In this document: positions 22,075 to 35,081 of the stretch, one piece after another
How positions within the stretch are numbered: position 1 is the first letter of the stretch
Layout: each line of letters opens with the position of its first letter
Notes under the pieces: generated by a model
Seen by the model: only the letters and a program-made list of their open reading frames with translations
Databases searched by the model: none
What the model was told of the DNA's origin: nothing
DNA from: Acestrorhynchus altus
Lineage: Eukaryota; Chordata; Actinopteri; Characiformes; Acestrorhynchidae
DNA: 64,000 nt
Reading direction: 5' to 3'
NCBI GenBank assembly: GCA_034509495.1
Contig: CM067508.1
Coordinates: 21,180,251-21,244,250 of the forward strand
Program-made: the position numbers and the translations under genes

Positions 22075-23010
22075 ACTTTGTGGGTAGGTACATGCTGATT
22101 TCTAGATAAATCAGGACCAGGGCTAATGAGGACACTGAACCAGATATATTGGTTTATAGTGTAAAATGAGAAGGAAGGGGTTGTTTGCTCTTGCTCTTTG
22201 CTCATGCAGTGTTCACATTTCAGAATAAAAGTCCTCAGAATAAATAATACTGATATATACATAAATAACAAAATTTAGGACAAAAATAAAGGACACTTAG
22301 GTTGTTGTTTTTATTTTATTTGGATGTCAGGGCTGTCAAGGGAGGCATGTGCAGAGTATGAACAATGCCTTGAATTAGACCATGCCAACAGAGGTTTAGC
22401 AGGCAAAGTCCAAACCAGAGAGACATAAACAAGCCAGGAAAATTCAGAAACACAATAAGCTGAAAGGGGTCAAAAGTATGATAAACAAGGTATTAAACGC
22501 CACTGAGTAAGACACAAACTAGTAATACTTGGCAATGACAAACAGAAGGAAGCAGGTATATATAGAGTGTGAAACAGGTGTTTAGAATTCAGGTCATTGC
22601 TATCTGTAAAAAGTCATGTAATTAGAGGATGGGTGTCATGTGATCATCTTCTGCACTACCGGTAGCGCCAGCAGCATGCTGGGTAGTGTAGTCCGGTGTG
22701 ACAACCTGGGATGTGACATTGGACTACTGTCAAGTATTTTGATCAACTTATTATTGTAAATATAATTGTCAGTCTAATCATTACATGCACTCTCAGCCCA
22801 GACACACCCTGGATTAATTTCCAAAAGTACATTTTATCAAAACATGTCCAAATTCATACAAATATCAAATATCTCTATTTTTTTTTTTTTTTTTCATTTC
22901 AAATTAAGAGAAGTACTCAAAATTGAGTAGCCTAGGATCTCTTGAAAATAACATTTGGCATGTGTGACTGGTTCCTATAAGTACTTTTCTAATGTTTTGA
23001 TGAAAAGAGG
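22075..23010 (+). repeat. Family R1 copy, split by an LTR insertion
   Basis: The left part (22075-22324) ends in the tttatttgga phrase and the right part resumes at 22719 with ttggactactgtcaagtatt. Without the 394-bp insert the R1 order is restored. It contains the cctaggatctcttgaaaata phrase near 22931. Confidence 0.6.
22325..22718 (-). mobile_element. Solo LTR-like element with target duplication
   Basis: 394 bp beginning TGTCAGG and ending GTGACA, flanked on both sides by TTGGA (22320-22324 and 22719-22723). This is the 5-bp target duplication and TG...CA ends expected of an LTR retrotransposon. The flanking repeat is interrupted exactly here. No coding sequence is present. Likely minus orientation, judged by resemblance to the plus-strand element at 40250. 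Confidence 0.7.
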
Positions 23011-23019
23011 TCATACAGT

Positions 23020-24880
23020 AGAAATATTCCGGTTTGTGGTATCTGGTCTTTATATGGAACATGTTGCCTAACAGGGCCTCTTCATGGTATATGTTTGAGA
23101 AAGGGACTTCACAACCAAAGGCCAATGTTCCATGTGAGATTTGCTAGTATTCAAACAGATGAGAACATTTATTCTATATGTTGGGTCTCTGTATACATCC
23201 CAGGTACATATAGAGACAGATCTGACTTCAAACTTCAGAGGAGATTCACTGTGGCTCGAAACTCTCTCAGGCATTATGCTTGATTTGATACTGATCTAAT
23301 TTGTAATAAACTTTGTATTTACAAGTAAGACAGTGTCAGCAGAGAATTCTGCAAACATCTTTACAGTATTGCAAGTGAATAAACAACACTTGCACTAATC
23401 ACATGTATCAGAGCTCAGAAGCATATATTACTTCATTTATCATCTATGAACTTAATATGCAACTGGAAATCTCAGTATATAAATTACATTAATTTTAAAT
23501 TTTTGCTGAACCACAAAGCAGAGATCAAAATGTCATTTGGCTGTGTTGTTGTCTTGCAGATTATGTAAGTTGCAGTTCTACTATAAACCATAATTTGCAC
23601 TCTGTGTCAGGGAGGTGTAACGAGGTTCAGGTTTGGTCTTCAGTCATTGGATTATTAAAAGCAGACAATGAAAGGAAGCCACAAAGGTTATACAGCAGTA
23701 GTTGAAAATGTTTCCGGCATCTCAAAGACTAGTTGTGCAAGCATGGGTATTTTACCTTTGATTGCTTTTGTGGACAGTAATTGATTTTCACCAAGGGCCA
23801 GGTAGGAACACAGTGTTCCTACAAAAAGAAAAAAAAAACACACACAGTTACACAAGTGTGTCTGAGATGTCTGTCAAATACATTTTCCAAACATTTAATC
23901 TCCAGTTTCACTCTTGTCCTCGGCAACGAGTGCATAGCGGAAAAACCAGCGTGCTCCCAACTTTACTGACCTATTGCATTTGACAAGTCATTGCAGTGTG
24001 AAAATGAAAGTTCTCTGTGAGCTTTCTCTCTCCTCAGTCAGGGATGGTGCCACTGTGACAGTGAAGAACACATCAAGTGAGAACACACGCAGACAAGCCT
24101 TGAATGCTGACAGTAATGAAGATGCATGTACTCTATCTGTAAGTCCCACATTCCCTGACACCTGTTTCTTACTTTAGATAACATGTGTTTCCTCTAATAT
24201 GAAGGTTATATTTACCCAGTGAACTCCCCACTAAAAGAAGGGACCAAAACCAGTAAATTCCAAAAGCTCAAGGAAATAATCAGCAATAAAAAAATGAGTT
24301 TTGGCACCAGGTTTGCTCATGAATGACTGATTTGTGAATTTTTTCAGTCACATCCTTGTTTTGTAAAAAGCCTTGATTCATAAATCATCAGATAACCTTT
24401 GACCACTAGTTTAGCAGAGGTGTATACAAAGTAGTACCAGACAGCAAAAGCTATTTGCCAAACAGAAATGGAAGCAGAGGCACTTTAAACCTCACAGTTC
24501 CCAATTACAAAGGTTGAGCCTGCAGTAAAAGCTGAATAATGCATGTGATATGCAATTTCCATGCCACAGGGTCTAACTGTTAAAGAAACATGCATGCAAA
24601 AAGTGTCTGCAGGTTGTTGTCTTCTTTCTAGTATACAGAAGGGTGAAGAAGAATGTCAGTGTAGGTTCTGTAGGTGACATGCATTAAATGACTGCAATGA
24701 ACCCTGTTAGACCCATGACAGAATTAATGCTGTAGTCAGATGATGAACATTTTGTTGTATAAGTAATGCAAAGAAGATTAAACAGGTAGAATACCTGTAG
24801 TTCTGTTCTTTCATATGTATGTCAAGACATACTTCACTGACAGGTGAAGAGAATATGACTGATTATCTCATTTCAATTGC
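23020..24880. other. Flank upstream of syt9; no gene seen
   Basis: No exon or recognised transposon. A short A-run and CA cluster lies at 23825-23845. Confidence 0.4.
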
Positions 24881-24884
24881 ACCT

Positions 24885-25090
24885 GCCAAGGCAGCAAGTG
24901 AACAGTAAGTTCTTCAAGTTGATTTGTTAGGAGCAGGAAAAATAGACAAGTATAAGAATCTGGGACACTTTGACAAGATTCAGTCTGTGATGGCTAGACA
25001 CCTGGGTCAGAACTTCTCCAGAATATGAGATAATCTTGTGAGGTGTCAGGTGCTTCAGGGAAGAACAACCAGCGACAGGGCCATAGGCCA
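24885..25090 (+). mobile_element. Tc1-like transposon fragment, 5' end
   Basis: Leader and start of the transposase: the start region reads like a short basic N-terminus, then GHFDKIQSVMARHLGQN in place of the usual helix-turn-helix start. It is cut off near 25090 where LINE sequence begins. The leader is shared with 11570-11590. Confidence 0.55.
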
Positions 25091-25094
25091 CTTG

Positions 25095-25365
25095 TGACAG
25101 GGCCATAGGTTTAGCCCCATATTACTTAAAAGACCTTTCAATACCCTACCCGTCACATAGACTGCGTTCTCAGGATGTGGGCCTATTGACAGTCCCTAGG
25201 ATTAAAAAGAACACTGTTGGGGGATGAGCCTTCTCTTATAAAGCCCCCTAGCTCTGGAATAGCCTTCCTCCTACTGTCCGGGACTCAAGACACTCTCTGT
25301 CTTCAAATCATGACTGAAAAAAATCACGATTGATTGATCCCAGTACTAGGTAGATCATCATTCCA
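25095..25365 (+). mobile_element. LINE ORF2 C-terminal fragment
   Basis: Translation with a frameshift or stop gives PYYLKDLSIPYPSHRLRSQD, VGLLTVPRIKK, AFSYKAP and LWNSLPPTVRD. This is the typical C-terminus of an L2/CR1/Rex1-group LINE protein. Decayed. Confidence 0.7.
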
Positions 25366-25369
25366 GATA

Positions 25370-27480
25370 CACTGCTCTACAACTCAATGCTCTATTCTAT
25401 TGACAGTACTTATAATTTGACAAGCTGTTTGTTTACATTTGTCAGCAAGGGGTGCAACATAAAATAGATGAATATTTTAAAGACTGGCTTTGATTGGAAG
25501 TGAATGTGGAATAAGAGTAATTAAAAGTAATTTTAGAGTGTAGTCTATTAATTGAAAAGTAGTAGATAGTAGCTAATAGCTATAGCTAATAGTAGCTATA
25601 GGGTTCAAACCACAAAGAAAACTAAAAATGGACAGAAAATTGAGATACGTGGTTTTCATTGGACAAAAGTAATATAATAATGGAGTAACAATTGAGGATG
25701 ATATTAAATATTTTTGGACACATTAGTCAGAATACCTGATACTGATCTCTTATCTGAGACCATGTTTACACATTCAATTACATGTAATGAATGGTATCCA
25801 TCACATATTTTTGTCTTTAACATTATTGGTCACCTAAACTGACCTTGGTATCACAAAATTATAGACCTTCAGCTCTTATCATGATAACACAGAAGAAATG
25901 ACTGCTGGCAGATTCACTGATTTAGATTTACTCTTGCCTGGATGGGCTGAGTGCCAAGGTACTTTTAGCAATCAAATGATTTTATTGTGGTGTTGTTCCA
26001 AAAGAAGCTCCTTTTGGCATTAACATAAACTTCTACTACAAGGTACAAAATCCTCAAACATGAAGATACAGTTTTGTGATCCAGTGCTCTTCTCCATCTT
26101 GCTAGTACATGTGAAGAGGTGTGGCTTGGAACAATTTCTTCTAACATGATCCAGGTGTAAGGTCTTTGTCTATTGGTTGAAATGTTCAGCAGTGCTGCAT
26201 GGCTGATGGTACAAAAAGATGCAGTGTAAGCCCTGCAAGCCCAGCAAGCATTTTGTGCCTTCAGCCTCCCACGCCAGTGGCACTATCTTCTGACACAGTG
26301 AGAGACTTACAGTTCAGGGACTTGGAGTTGGAGATGAGGAAATTAGGCAGAAAAAAGCACAACTATATTGTGGATTATATACAAATACAGGCTCCTATGA
26401 GGGTGTTTGTACTATATGCTTGTGGGGTCACTCATCACACATGTGACTGATTCATAAGTGAGGAAATGAAGAAGAAATGAGACAGAGCTCATAAGACTCT
26501 GCCAGTAGCCTCCAGCCATCCTACTTGGTGTCCATGGCAACTGACAGGCAGAGGTGCCTCTGGCTGCAATTCTCTTTCTCACATACCATTACATAAACAG
26601 CTACTGTATCTTCCATAGGCAGAGCAATGGGCTGAGTGTGTTCGTGGAGGTTCACAGAGCAGTTCCTTTAGACAGGCTCACAGCAGTCTGCTCTGGCATG
26701 CTTTCTTTACCTTTTAATCCTACATTCCGCAACACACTGTTGGATGTGCACTACTCTGCAGAGGTTTTAGACACCTAATCACATTTTTAGAATCATCTAT
26801 CTCAGCAATTTTAGTGTTAAAATCCAGATCACATTAGACCAGATGCAGGTATACATAAATAGAAATATATAAACAGGAACAAGTAGTTTTAAGAAACACA
26901 CATTTAAGAAAGTATCTGAGATCTTGTGAACTAGTTTGAAGAACAAAGCTTGGTTTCAGATTTGTCCTGGACACCTCCAGCCAGCACATATGTTCATTTC
27001 CCCATGTTCATATCAACAGTGCACCTGATGTAATGTCATTAAGACCTAATTTACCAGACAAGGCGTTGGATGATAACTATTCAAAATACTAGGATGAGGA
27101 TGCATACAGGATGTTGTGTCCACAAAAACAGTTTATGTTGACCTCAATCAGAAGCCATAGCTCAACTGCACAGCTCTGGATGCAGGTACCACTGCTTTTA
27201 TGTCTGGAAACAGACATCTATGCTCTCTGTAAGACCATAAAAGCAACAAAATGTGAGTACAGGTACAAGGTGGCATTCCAGTGCATGTGCTTAAAGCATG
27301 TGCAAATCAGTTAGGAGATCCCCCAATTTGGAAGTGCCAATAACCCAGTCCCATTAGGGATAGGGTTATATAGAATGTTACCGTCACTAGGAGGGTGAAG
27401 ACAAGCACAGGCCTAATGCAAAATATGTTAAACAACCCACTGCCTCTTCCCCAGCTTGGTCCCCAGCTCTGAAACAATGA
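25370..27480. other. Flank upstream of syt9; no gene seen
   Basis: An imperfect tandem patch of AGCTAATAGC-like units lies at 25565-25605. An 83-codon plus-strand open frame at 26199-26450 has no recognisable domain. Confidence 0.4.
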
Positions 27481-27539
27481 GTATTATGTTGGCCAGCATT
27501 GCACAAGGTGGGATATGAAAATAAGCTCCTTTCATCCTG

Positions 27540-27634
27540 TTTTTCAATGTTCTGGACCCCACACAACCACCAAAGAGCAGATATTATTTGGGTGGTAGGT
27601 CATTCTCAGCACTGCAGTGACACTGACAATGTGG

Positions 27635-27697
<63 letters not shown>

Positions 27698-27800
27698 GGA
27701 CACCACCTGCAATGGAAAAGAGATGGAAGAGGACAGGTTCACAGAAGAAGCATGGTAATGTGAAACACTCCACAGAAAGCAGGTGAAGCTGTGTGCCCCT
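27540..27800 (+). repeat. Family R3 copy split by an AT microsatellite
   Basis: The left arm has gcagatattatttgggtggt and cattctcagcactgcagtga. A TA run (27638-27694) follows, then sequence that does not continue the usual repeat. The right boundary is uncertain. Confidence 0.45.
27638..27694. repeat. TA microsatellite (about 28 units)
   Basis: Uninterrupted TA run, self-complementary and able to extrude as a cruciform. Confidence 0.95.
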
Positions 27801-28161
27801 TTCATCCCCTGATAAGAATAACGTCCAGTTGAGGCTCCAAGTCTTATCAGGAGTGTGAAAGGGGCACAAAGCTTCAACCTAACGCCCTCACTATCCATCA
27901 GTAGCCTTGACTGGATGTCAAGGAGACTTTAGTGAACAGTCCATCTTGGTTTCTCTTTCTGTGGGCTGTATGGGCTGGTGTCAGCGGACCCCTGTGTATG
28001 CTTTCTCTGAAAAGACTCATTCTTAGACATTCTACACCACACTGACAGTAGACCAAACTCCTGTTCATACTATCTTGTCCTCACAGCAATTGTATAGCCC
28101 ATTTTTTTAAAATTCCTCCTAGAGCAGCAGCTGAATTCCCCATTATCTGTTCTGCTAAAAA

Positions 28162-28232
<71 letters not shown>

Positions 28233-28860
28233 CAGCATACAGTTTTCCTTTAGCCTGTTATATTACCTATAACTATAAATACATTATTTCTGAGGATTTT
28301 AAGACATTTCTGAACACAGGACAACTACACAAAACTCAAGAATGTTCTGGTCAACACACACACACACATACACACACATATTCAAGTCTATCATTCTATA
28401 ACAGTAGTTGATATGGACAGTACTAGGTTTTAATATTATCCACATGAAAGTATAATGGCACAACAGCTAGCTTCTCTCACTACAATGCACTACACTACAA
28501 TACACTACAGTGAACAGTGGACCTAACATTAACATAAGAAGTGATCTGTGATTCAGTACAGCAGGCATGAGCACTGCTATTGACTGGAATATGTTGGTAC
28601 TGACCAAAGTAAAGAAATGCTTATTGTTGCTGCTTACAGGAGTCACCACACCACAGACAATCAACTTATAAACAAGGGGACTGACCATTGGCTGAAACAT
28701 AAATAGGAGTTCTTGTAACACTCAACATGGCATTTGTTTATGGATGAAGTCCCTCTAGCTCCTACAACATGGGGCTAGATATGTTTTAGATATGTTGTTT
28801 CTTCAAAAGAGCATCTTTACAGAAGGGAAGAGAAGAAAGAAGGGATGATTCTTCTTAACT
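27800..28860. other. Flank upstream of syt9; no gene seen
   Basis: Apart from the GAAA array at 28157 I see nothing. An 84-codon minus-strand frame (28467-28721) looks hydrophobic but matches no family I recognise. Confidence 0.4.
28157..28232. repeat. GAAA tetranucleotide microsatellite (about 19 units)
   Basis: Near-perfect AAAG array. Confidence 0.95.
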
Positions 28861-29264
28861 CTTAGAAACCGAGATCCACACTTTGCAGTTTCTCAGGATC
28901 AGAGTAACCTACAGACATTGTCATCAAATATATAATAACAAACTAAAACTTATTGTTAGAGGCCTCTTCATTGTGCAATGTATTTTCAAAGATTTTGGTT
29001 TCTCAATCCTTTTTGGTGCATGATATGTATTTTGAGTTGCTGATGTCAAATTATCTAAATTTTTCTATCATAGCATTATCTACAAAAAATGCTTTTTCAA
29101 TATATATATTTTTCATGTTTTAGAGGCAAACCTAAGCATGCATTCTTTGCGTTTGATTGAAACTGACTTAGATTTGTTATAGATTAGGCATGTCTGGACA
29201 TGTTTAAGCATGTTTTGTTATACAATGGCAATGCCAATCTTTCAGTACCTGTTGACTGCTGCAT

Positions 29265-30110
29265 ACGTGAAAGAAACATGAAAATATGGATCTGTCATCA
29301 AACACATCAACTGTAGCAGCAACAACTGAAACACATGTGGGGATTTAAAAGTGGTGGCACTATTGCTTGGACTGCAGCTGGGATATACTAAGTACTGCTG
29401 TTTCATCTGTGAATGGGACAGCTGTGATAGAAAGTTACATTACACTAAAAGGAACTGGTCAATCCATTCACAATTGACTCTAGGACAGAAAGATGTGGCT
29501 CACAAACTACTTAATAACACATATAATCAACAATGATATTTTTGCCTCCACTTCACAAGAAATCTTGGACTGATGAAAGATTTTGTGAAAGCTATGAACA
29601 AGGAAGGTGAATCTATTTGTTAATTAAGACAAATGTTCCCAAGAATAACTGCTGTCAAGATCAATTAAAGCATTTTTGTTGGTCCAAAAATCCAACACAT
29701 CATGAATGACAAGCAGTTTGAAGAGCTGCCAGCGGGGCCTGAAAAAATCACTTGGAAGTCATTCAAGGATTCTTAGGCAATTATCAAGCACCACACTACA
29801 GCAAAATTGTTGACAATCTTTATCAATCTTACAAATTGATGAACTGTATCATGTCATTGAAATTTGTGAATTTTCTGCATTCACACTTGGATTTTTTTCC
29901 CTAAAAATCTTGGAGCAGTCAGTGACTAAGATGGTGAACGATTTCACCAAGACATTGTCACAATGGAAAAACATTACTAAGGCTTCTGGAAACCATTAAT
30001 GCAGGCTGACTATTGCTCGACACTAGCACTAAGATGCACCAAATGTGAAATACAAACAAAAATCAGCTGAATGCCAGGGATTACATTTGTATGGGTTTTA
30101 ACTAGTGAAA
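29265..30110 (+). pseudogene. Decayed gene of a repeated transposon-type protein family
   Basis: Fragments in shifting plus-strand frames keep their order: CGDLKVVALLLGLQLGYTKY then CCFICEWDSCDRKLHYTKR (29335-29440), NLGLMKDFVKAMNKEGES (about 29550-29615), then a VGPKIQHIMN-like block (about 29680-29715) and WKSFKDS (about 29755). After a gap come MSLKFVNFLHSHLDFFP (about 29850-29900) and an ERFHQDIVTMEK-like piece (about 29940-29970), ending in an ADYC block. I know this motif series from uncharacterised multi-copy proteins in fish and invertebrates, thought to come from mobile elements; I cannot give a superfamily. There are several stops and frameshifts, so it is not functional. Confidence 0.6.
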
Positions 30111-30239
30111 CCTAACCTAATGTTCCTCAAAATGTATATGTGATGCAGACAATCAGACACTATATTTGTGTTCAACTTTGTCTATGACAATCAGCATACA
30201 TCAATTTTTTTGTTACCTTTAAATTTTTAACTGTTGTCA

Positions 30240-30900
30240 GTGAGTATTCCAGCTAAAGTTCATGAGTTTCCAACTGAATTAAAACACAGTTTCCAACTGA
30301 ATTAAAACACAGGTAAAATGACAAAGGAGTCTTCCAGTGCATGTTTACTGCTCTTCCCACATTTAAATGCTAAAAGTGCATGCAGACTCTAACTACTCAG
30401 TGAGAGAGCGTGGAGCTGTTGACTTTGATGACCTAGACATTGGGTTATAGTGGAAAATATAAAGGTAAGGGCTGTTTGCTCTTTAATTATTCTTTTTTTT
30501 TGCATGCACATTGTCCTTAGAAGGGACTGATATATGCCTAAATAACAAAAATAATAAAGGACATTCAAGTTTTTTTTTATTTTATTTATGTATTTTGATC
30601 AACTTACTATGTCAGTCTAATCATTGCAAATAACTCTTCAAAATGATTGCATTTCAAAGAGGATTACTGAGATATAAAGTATATAAAATGTATACTACTT
30701 TAAATACTTATTCATCAAAAAGTGTAGATGCAAGTAAAATCTTTATCAAAACATGGTCAAATTCATACATAACCATTATTATTTTATTTTCAAGGTGTTA
30801 TTATTTACATCTCAAAAAAAGACAAATTTGAGTAGCCCTTGATCTCCTAAAAAATATCTGGCATGTATCTCAAATACTTCTAAATACTATAAATACTAAT
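30240..30900 (+). repeat. Family R1 copy with internal duplication
   Basis: Carries the tccagctaaagttcatgagt head, a 23-bp direct duplication (30266-30288 and 30289-30311), attgggttatagtggaaaat near 30438, gctgtttgctcttt, and the later atctcctaaaaaatatctgg tail. It is one of the longest copies. Confidence 0.6.
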
Positions 30901-30959
30901 CCCACAAAATTGACCTGGTGTTCAGGAGAATTTGGTGTCAAAAGATTTGTGTAGTGTTC

Positions 30960-31790
30960 CCATTAAATTCTTTAATTAAGGACACATCACCAATCTCAAT
31001 GTACAAAAAATGTTTTTTTATCCTTTATTTTTTGTGTGTTCAATAAAAAAGCCCCAATATAGGAATAGGCACATATTCCGATATATAGACACATAGTGAT
31101 GCAAGGGCCATGTTGGCTAGATGGACCAATGTACACAAGCTAAGGTGATAAAGACTGTCATTCATCACATCTGAGCAATGGGCCAAAGAGCCCACGGCGG
31201 TGTCAACATGCCACCTCTACTACAATACAATATCACAGTGACAGGAGAAACGAGGAGGTGTGCAGAGGTCCATGCAATGCATGCTCTTGCAGACAGGCCA
31301 TGAGCCAAATAACTAAGCAGTGTTGTCAAGGCCTCTAAATCCTGGAGTGAATATCCCCTACAAAGTTTTGAAATATACCACATATTATCATCATCTCCCT
31401 TTATCAATTTACAAATTGGTATGGCTGGATTATATGTTGTTTGGCACTGTTTTGCTAAATGCACACAGACCAGCTCAGAACGTACACAAGGAAGAAGTCT
31501 TGTGTCTTGGTTGCATCGATAACTTATTCATAACATATTTAGTAGCTAGACATTACAATTTCTAAAAGTGGCATTTCAGTCTCATATGTAAGAATTACCA
31601 TTGAGATCAGGCTGACCGAACATTAAGACCACAAAGACTTATTTCACTTTACATTTAATGATTATAAGATTTGACAGTTTACCTTTTTGAACAAAATTCG
31701 GAAAATTAACTTTTTCATGACTATCAATTTTTTAGATGCACTAGCACACATCGATATTATTTTTTTATGTGAGAACATGAGGTTCTTTTG
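30960..31790. other. Flank upstream of syt9; no gene seen
   Basis: The phrase gatcaggctgaccgaacatt then aagacc near 31598-31625 resembles the terminus of a Tc1-like element, but no body is attached. Confidence 0.35.
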
Positions 31791-31799
31791 ACTAGTTCA

Positions 31800-32470
31800 C
31801 ATCCTTCATAGGTCTATATCTGTAACATTTCTTCTGTATGTTTTAATTTTCCTTTCTTGCCATTCTGGTTTTCAGTCTCCCTTTCAGGTTATTCCCATAT
31901 TGTCAGTCTTTAGCTTCTCCCTTTAGAATAGTTCTTTGTTCCCTCATATTCTCATGTAGTTCCACCTTTCCATTAGTGATCTTCAGCCATTTTTTGCTTG
32001 GGCCCTTTATTTATAGATGTCCTGTTCTTTTGTTTGGATGCCAGGAATTGTTATTTTCCGATCTTGTCCTAGCATCTCTTTTTTTTTCTTTCTTGTATCT
32101 GTATGACCTAATTAGTATTAATTAGCTTTTGTCTCTTGTACTTTATATTTATGCTGCTGTCTCTCTTTTATCCTTCATGTGTCTTGAAGAGTTTATTGTT
32201 ATTTTTATATTTCTTGCATTTAGATTGGTGTTAGAACTGTTTATTTATTTTTTAGTTACTGTTTTTTTTTTGTTCACAGTTAGCTAAGCTCTATATAATA
32301 CTCTTCTGGTCATTTACTTTGTGTTCATTATTTTTGTCATCTTTCTTGTGTTATTATTATCTGTCTTGTCTTATTGCTTAATTGATATTTAGCCTATGCT
32401 TTGCTTATTCTGGTTTCTTGTGTCTTGTTTTGTTCTGTTAAATAAAGACTGGTTTACAGAGTCTAGTGAT
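31800..32470 (+). mobile_element. Possible degraded LTR-like repeat
   Basis: Strongly T-rich, made of repeated CTTGT/TCTTGT words, and ending in gttaaataaagactggttta. The polyadenylation-type ending and composition resemble the solo LTRs at 40250 and 45080. No termini are identified. Confidence 0.3.
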
Positions 32471-32689
32471 GTATTAGCAGTTTAATTGAACAATGTAAAC
32501 ATAAGTACATGTTTTAAATATGTTTCTGTTATAAAAATAGTCTGTACAAAAAAGCATCCAGTGGGTAACAGCCTTTAGAATCATGATGTGAGTCCATAGT
32601 GGAGCCAGACTAGATCTGCTGAACAGATGAGTGTTATGATAATCTGTGAGAAAATCTGGAAATTGTCTGCACCTTTAGAACCCTTGGAC

Positions 32690-32960
32690 TATTTTGTGGA
32701 ATGTTTTTCAAAATACTTGATAGTAGTCCAAATGAAATACAAACACATTATTTATTATTTGTTATATTTATGCATGCACCCATTTTATTCCTTCACAGGA
32801 CTTTTATTTTGAAATTTCAACACCCAGCAACAGACAGAGAGAAAACAACCCCTTCTCATTTTTCTTTGTAACCCAATATCATGATCAATTTTGTCATTAT
32901 CCCCAGGTCCTCTCACTGATCAGTCTGCATGCAGGCTGAGCATGTACATGAAGACAGGGT
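32690..32960 (-). repeat. Family R1 copy
   Basis: Reverse orientation: caaaatacttgatagtagtc, then ccccttctcatttttctttg, taacccaatatcatgatcaa, and the ctgatcagtctgcatgcagg region. Confidence 0.55.
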
Positions 32961-32999
32961 AGTAAACAGGAATTTGAAGGGTCCTTTTGGGATTTAAAT

Positions 33000-35080
33000 T
33001 GGGAATTATATGAGTTTCAAATTAGCCAAATTGTTCTGTTTTCTAACCATAATTATTGCTGGACAGGGTAAGTCTTACACTTTGAAACCTATGAAACATA
33101 ACTTGGTTATGAAACCTAGAACAGCATGTATCTGGGTTGTAAGTGTAAAAGCTGTATCCCAGCTTCATTATGTTTTTTTGTTTTTTTTTACTTTTACTCA
33201 ACAAATTAAGATTTTAATAACTACATGAGATATAGTAACAAGTAAAAAGGTAAGTTTACTCCTGTCAGCTTGCTGTGCAGACCACACTACACTTTTATTT
33301 ATTTTTTTGTCTCCCTTCCAAAATTGCAGGGGGATACTACGAGCATTTTAAATTAGAATAATCTGATTATAATATATGATGATAATAATATGATGTTGTG
33401 ATTAATGTGATTGAAACTGTTGAGTTATTGACACCTCTAAACTAAATATAATTCCATTTTGTTGGGCTTACACCGATTTATGTTTCAGTATAAAATAATA
33501 CAATGTGAAAAATAAAATATTCTCTTTCTGTTCTTCATTTTTCTGACTGTCATTCCTCTCTGTTTATGCCATCCCACCTCCCTGCCAAATAAATAAATAA
33601 ATAAACAAAAAATAATAACTGAAAGACAGAGATGCTCTGAATCATTGTAAAAGCTCTGTCATGAATCATAAATGCATTTGTCTGACAGTGCCTTAATAAG
33701 TACTGGGCACACCAAAGGATAGGAGTGACATAATTCAGATGGATGCTCAGTAATTGATCAAAACAGTTAAAGAAAACAGTGGAGGAGAGAGGAGGAAGGT
33801 TCTATTCTTCTAATACACCCATACTTCAGCTGAAGTCATTTTCACACGTCTTCACTTATTGTTTTACCGAGTCATCCTCTTGATGGAACTAGTACTCAAA
33901 CATTAACAGCTAAAACACGGCATTTTTTCTGGTGTCACAGGTTGAGGGTTGCTTTCTGAGGAAGTGCCTCAGGCTAGCAGTCCGGTTATAGACAGTCTAA
34001 CGTGGTTTCACTGGCTCATAACCACACTGACAGGGCGCTAGAGGGAAAAGTGGTTTAAATGGGCCGAACCATGTTTTGATGTAATGCTTCGTCCTTAGAC
34101 CTTGAAGCAATTTTGGCCTTTTTCCAAACTGTAAGTGTTGAAATCTGCAGCAAAAGTTATCCCTGTGGTATACGGAGGGCATGAGGTCAAAATCTAGGAA
34201 ACGGCAAAAAGCATTACAGGCTCGGCTTGTTCAATATCACTGCTGAACCTTTGAAGGTACCTAGTGATCATGAGCTGCAGAATATTATTAGTACCACACA
34301 AGAAAGGAGCAGGTCATTCCATCCCCAGCGGATGTCAGCTAGTTGAGGCTTTCTCCATGAACAGATAATAGTGCAGCTCAGAAAATTCCTTAACAAACAT
34401 GATATTGTAAAAAAAACAAATAAAAAAACCAAACATTTTTGTTAACTTTTGTTGGATGTTTTCAAAGATTGGCATACTTTTATTTGCAAGAAATATAGTA
34501 AAGTTTAACAGTGGTGCAAATAAAATAATATAAAATTAAAACCAACCCAAATGTCCTTTATATGTTTTGTTACTTATATATTAGTATTTTCCCTTCTCAA
34601 AACTTTTTAGGGTTCCTCTGGCATTTAACCTGGGATTTGTTGGAAATTAGCATTTTTTTATTTTTATTTTTCCTAACTGGGACTGTTATGGACTATTATG
34701 TGACTATTATTATTACATAGGGTCTTGCAGTTTGTTATGATTTTGTAAATGTGTTTGTAAATAAAGCTAATAGAAATCCAAAATCTCAAATTATTATAAT
34801 ATTTCAGATAAGATATATTAGACGTTTTGGCCTTCAGCACATCTGTATTGCTTCAGCATGTCTAAATTGGTTTGATAGTAGATTTGTCACTGGACACTGA
34901 ACATGTGCCGAAGCCTGCTAGAAAAGAAAATCAGAATATCCATAAAGCTTGTCAGCAGATGTGTATGGTGTTCTAAAATGGCAGATGGTATATGCTGTTT
35001 TGGCTCTGGAAATGTAATTTTCTAATAATTTCAGAACCGGGATATCTGATTTTCATGAGCTATCAGCAACACAACACTTT
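33000..35080. other. Flank upstream of syt9; no gene seen
   Basis: Mostly AT-rich. The stretch 33990-34370 is markedly more complex and GC-richer, and I could not identify it; it has no long open frame. A short AAAT run lies near 33590. Confidence 0.4.
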
Positions 35081-35081
35081 T

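Noticed and set aside
26199..26450. 83-codon plus-strand frame with a charged C-terminal half (LQFRDLELEMRKLGRKKH)
   Set aside because: Vaguely like a helical tail seen in some transposon proteins, but no domain or supporting context.
28467..28721. 84-codon hydrophobic minus-strand frame, considered as an olfactory-receptor fragment
   Set aside because: No receptor motif is present and nothing on either side extends it.
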